Shown here one piece after another: positions 4,723 through 5,574 of a stretch of 5,574 bases of DNA (its first letter is position 1; each line of letters begins with the position of its first letter). Position numbers and translations under genes: made by a program. A model generated the notes under the pieces. The model searched no databases, had not been told where the DNA came from, and was given only the letters and a program-made list of their open reading frames with translations. Source of the DNA: Cyclobacteriaceae bacterium (GTDB taxonomy: Bacteria > Bacteroidota > Bacteroidia > Cytophagales > Cyclobacteriaceae); assembly GCA_029882725.1 (NCBI GenBank), contig JAOUKG010000229.1, positions 1-5,574 on the forward strand, in the 5' to 3' direction.

Positions 4723-5574
4723 TAATATTGCTCAATTTCATTAAGGTTTAAATTGATCTCTTTATTAAGAAGTAAGCGAATATCATCTGCTTTTTTTCTT
4801 AATTCATCAAACCTGTCATAAGCATCTTTACCAGGCTTTTGATCTGCACGGTTTAGCATACTATTTAAATATCGAACCTGAGCAATTAGCATGGGAGTCA
4901 TGTAAGTTCCTTCGGCTGTTACTAATTGTTGTTGCAGGAGTTCTAATCGACCTCTTTTCTTTTTATTCAGTTTTTTATTCTCAAGGTTTTGCTCAATAGT
5001 GTAGGACATGAATTGCACTTCACTGAGCAACTGTCGTATTTTCAGATTAAATTCTTCTTGTTCTTTCAAATCTTTCAAAGTGGTACCAGCCTCTAAAACT
5101 CTTGGATCAGCCAGGACTTCAAATTCTGCATCTTGGTTAAATTCACCCGCAATAATCCGTACTTTGTATTTTCCCGGAGCAACATTGGGGCCTCCTAAAC
5201 CATTTCGGGAACTATTGGCATTCCAGGCTCCATAATGCTCCATTGTCCAGGTAAATGAGTTAACTCCTTTTTTTCCTTGCGGCGAAGGTCCCATATTTCT
5301 AAAAGAAAAACCTGTGGCCATGGAAATAGTTGTTTCTCCATTACCTGAGATTTGATTACTTTCAAAAACATTTACCAAATCATCTTTTTCAGATCTTATT
5401 TCAATTCTTACGGGACTTTCTTTTGAAAGATTAAAGATAAAATTAACCCCGGAAATTCCGTATTGAGGCACTTGATTAGCATTTGCATAATATCTAAAAG
5501 CAATTGGGTTTTCTGGCTGAACGAGAAAACTTTCTGATAGACCTTTTTCCAAAACTTCATTTAACTCCGAAATA
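4722..5574 (-). CDS. C-terminal part of a BNR/sortilin-type (VPS10-like) propeller protein
   Basis: The frame is open from the right window edge (base 5574) to a TAA at 4722-4724, giving about 283 residues of C-terminus. A TTG at 5550-5552 could pass as a start, but the frame continues upstream through sense codons to the edge and there is no signal peptide, so the true start is outside. The segment has an Ig-like beta domain: FIFNLSKESPVRIEI, then GVNSFTWTM near residue 100 counted from the TTG, then GPNVAPGKYKVRI and FEVLADPRV. This F-x-W ... PG-x-Y-x-V-x(n)-V-x-x-DPR layout is typical of the C-terminal tail of large Bacteroidota proteins annotated as VPS10/sortilin or BNR-repeat 'glycosyl hydrolases', usually about 1000 residues and secreted. 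The last ~125 residues are charged and helical (EQEEFNLKIRQLL, NKKKRGRLELLQQQL, DELRKKADDIRLLLNKE), probably a coiled-coil or helical bundle. The enzymatic label for this family is poorly founded. It converges on the propeller lipoprotein gene. Confidence 0.7.
   Translation of the reverse strand, partial: ISELNEVLEKGLSESFLVQPENPIAFRYYANANQVPQYGISGVNFIFNLSKESPVRIEIRSEKDDLVNVFESNQISGNGETTISMATGFSFRNMGPSPQGKKGVNSFTWTMEHYGAWNANSSRNGLGGPNVAPGKYKVRIIAGEFNQDAEFEVLADPRVLEAGTTLKDLKEQEEFNLKIRQLLSEVQFMSYTIEQNLENKKLNKKKRGRLELLQQQLVTAEGTYMTPMLIAQVRYLNSMLNRADQKPGKDAYDRFDELRKKADDIRLLLNKEINLNLNEIEQY

Noticed and set aside
5008..5235. 75-residue plus-strand ORF
   Set aside because: It is antisense to the conserved Ig-like and helical tail of the right-hand gene, and its sequence is low-complexity Ser/Phe-rich; a shadow frame.
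5550..5552. TTG as the true start of the right-hand minus-strand gene
   Set aside because: The same frame continues upstream through sense codons (reading ISELNEV) to the window edge, no signal peptide or promoter is seen, and the protein content is a C-terminal tail. The gene is cut by the window.

Overview
The window looks like chromosomal DNA from a Bacteroidota (Flavobacteriia/Cytophagia-like) bacterium. It is AT-rich, its genes lack Shine-Dalgarno sequences, and a perfect match to the Bacteroidota -7 promoter consensus (TAnnTTTG) sits just before one gene. The proteins also fit: two lipobox lipoproteins, a small beta-barrel-like protein, and the C-terminal tail of a large BNR/sortilin-type propeller protein of a kind common in this phylum. 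No tRNA, rRNA, CRISPR array, transposase or phage gene is visible.

Layout. Positions 1-887 hold two minus-strand genes that share one base in a TAATG junction: a small outer-membrane-barrel-like protein, then the N-terminal part of a lipoprotein alpha/beta hydrolase that runs off the left edge. Positions 888-1225 are a repeat-rich divergent intergenic region. It has a degenerate 29-bp repeat cluster containing an inverted repeat, then eight head-to-tail heptamers that end against the promoter of the next gene. Positions 1226-2440 encode a complete RhlE-type DEAD-box RNA helicase. A 94-bp gap follows, with a perfect 14-bp palindrome and a candidate promoter. Positions 2535-4589 encode a 684-residue lipoprotein with an unrecognised N-terminal domain and a PQQ-type propeller that I count as eight blades. 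Positions 4590-4721, between convergent genes, hold a weak intrinsic terminator and a long imperfect hairpin related to the inverted repeat near 980. Positions 4722-5574 are the C-terminal part of a minus-strand BNR/sortilin-type protein running off the right edge.

The genes do not form one obvious pathway. Four of the five products are predicted to be exported or envelope-located; the helicase is the only clear cytoplasmic protein. The most interesting material is the non-coding repeat architecture (heptamer array against a promoter, and two related palindromic elements) and the two-part lipoprotein. I see no clear evidence of a new defence or mobile system.
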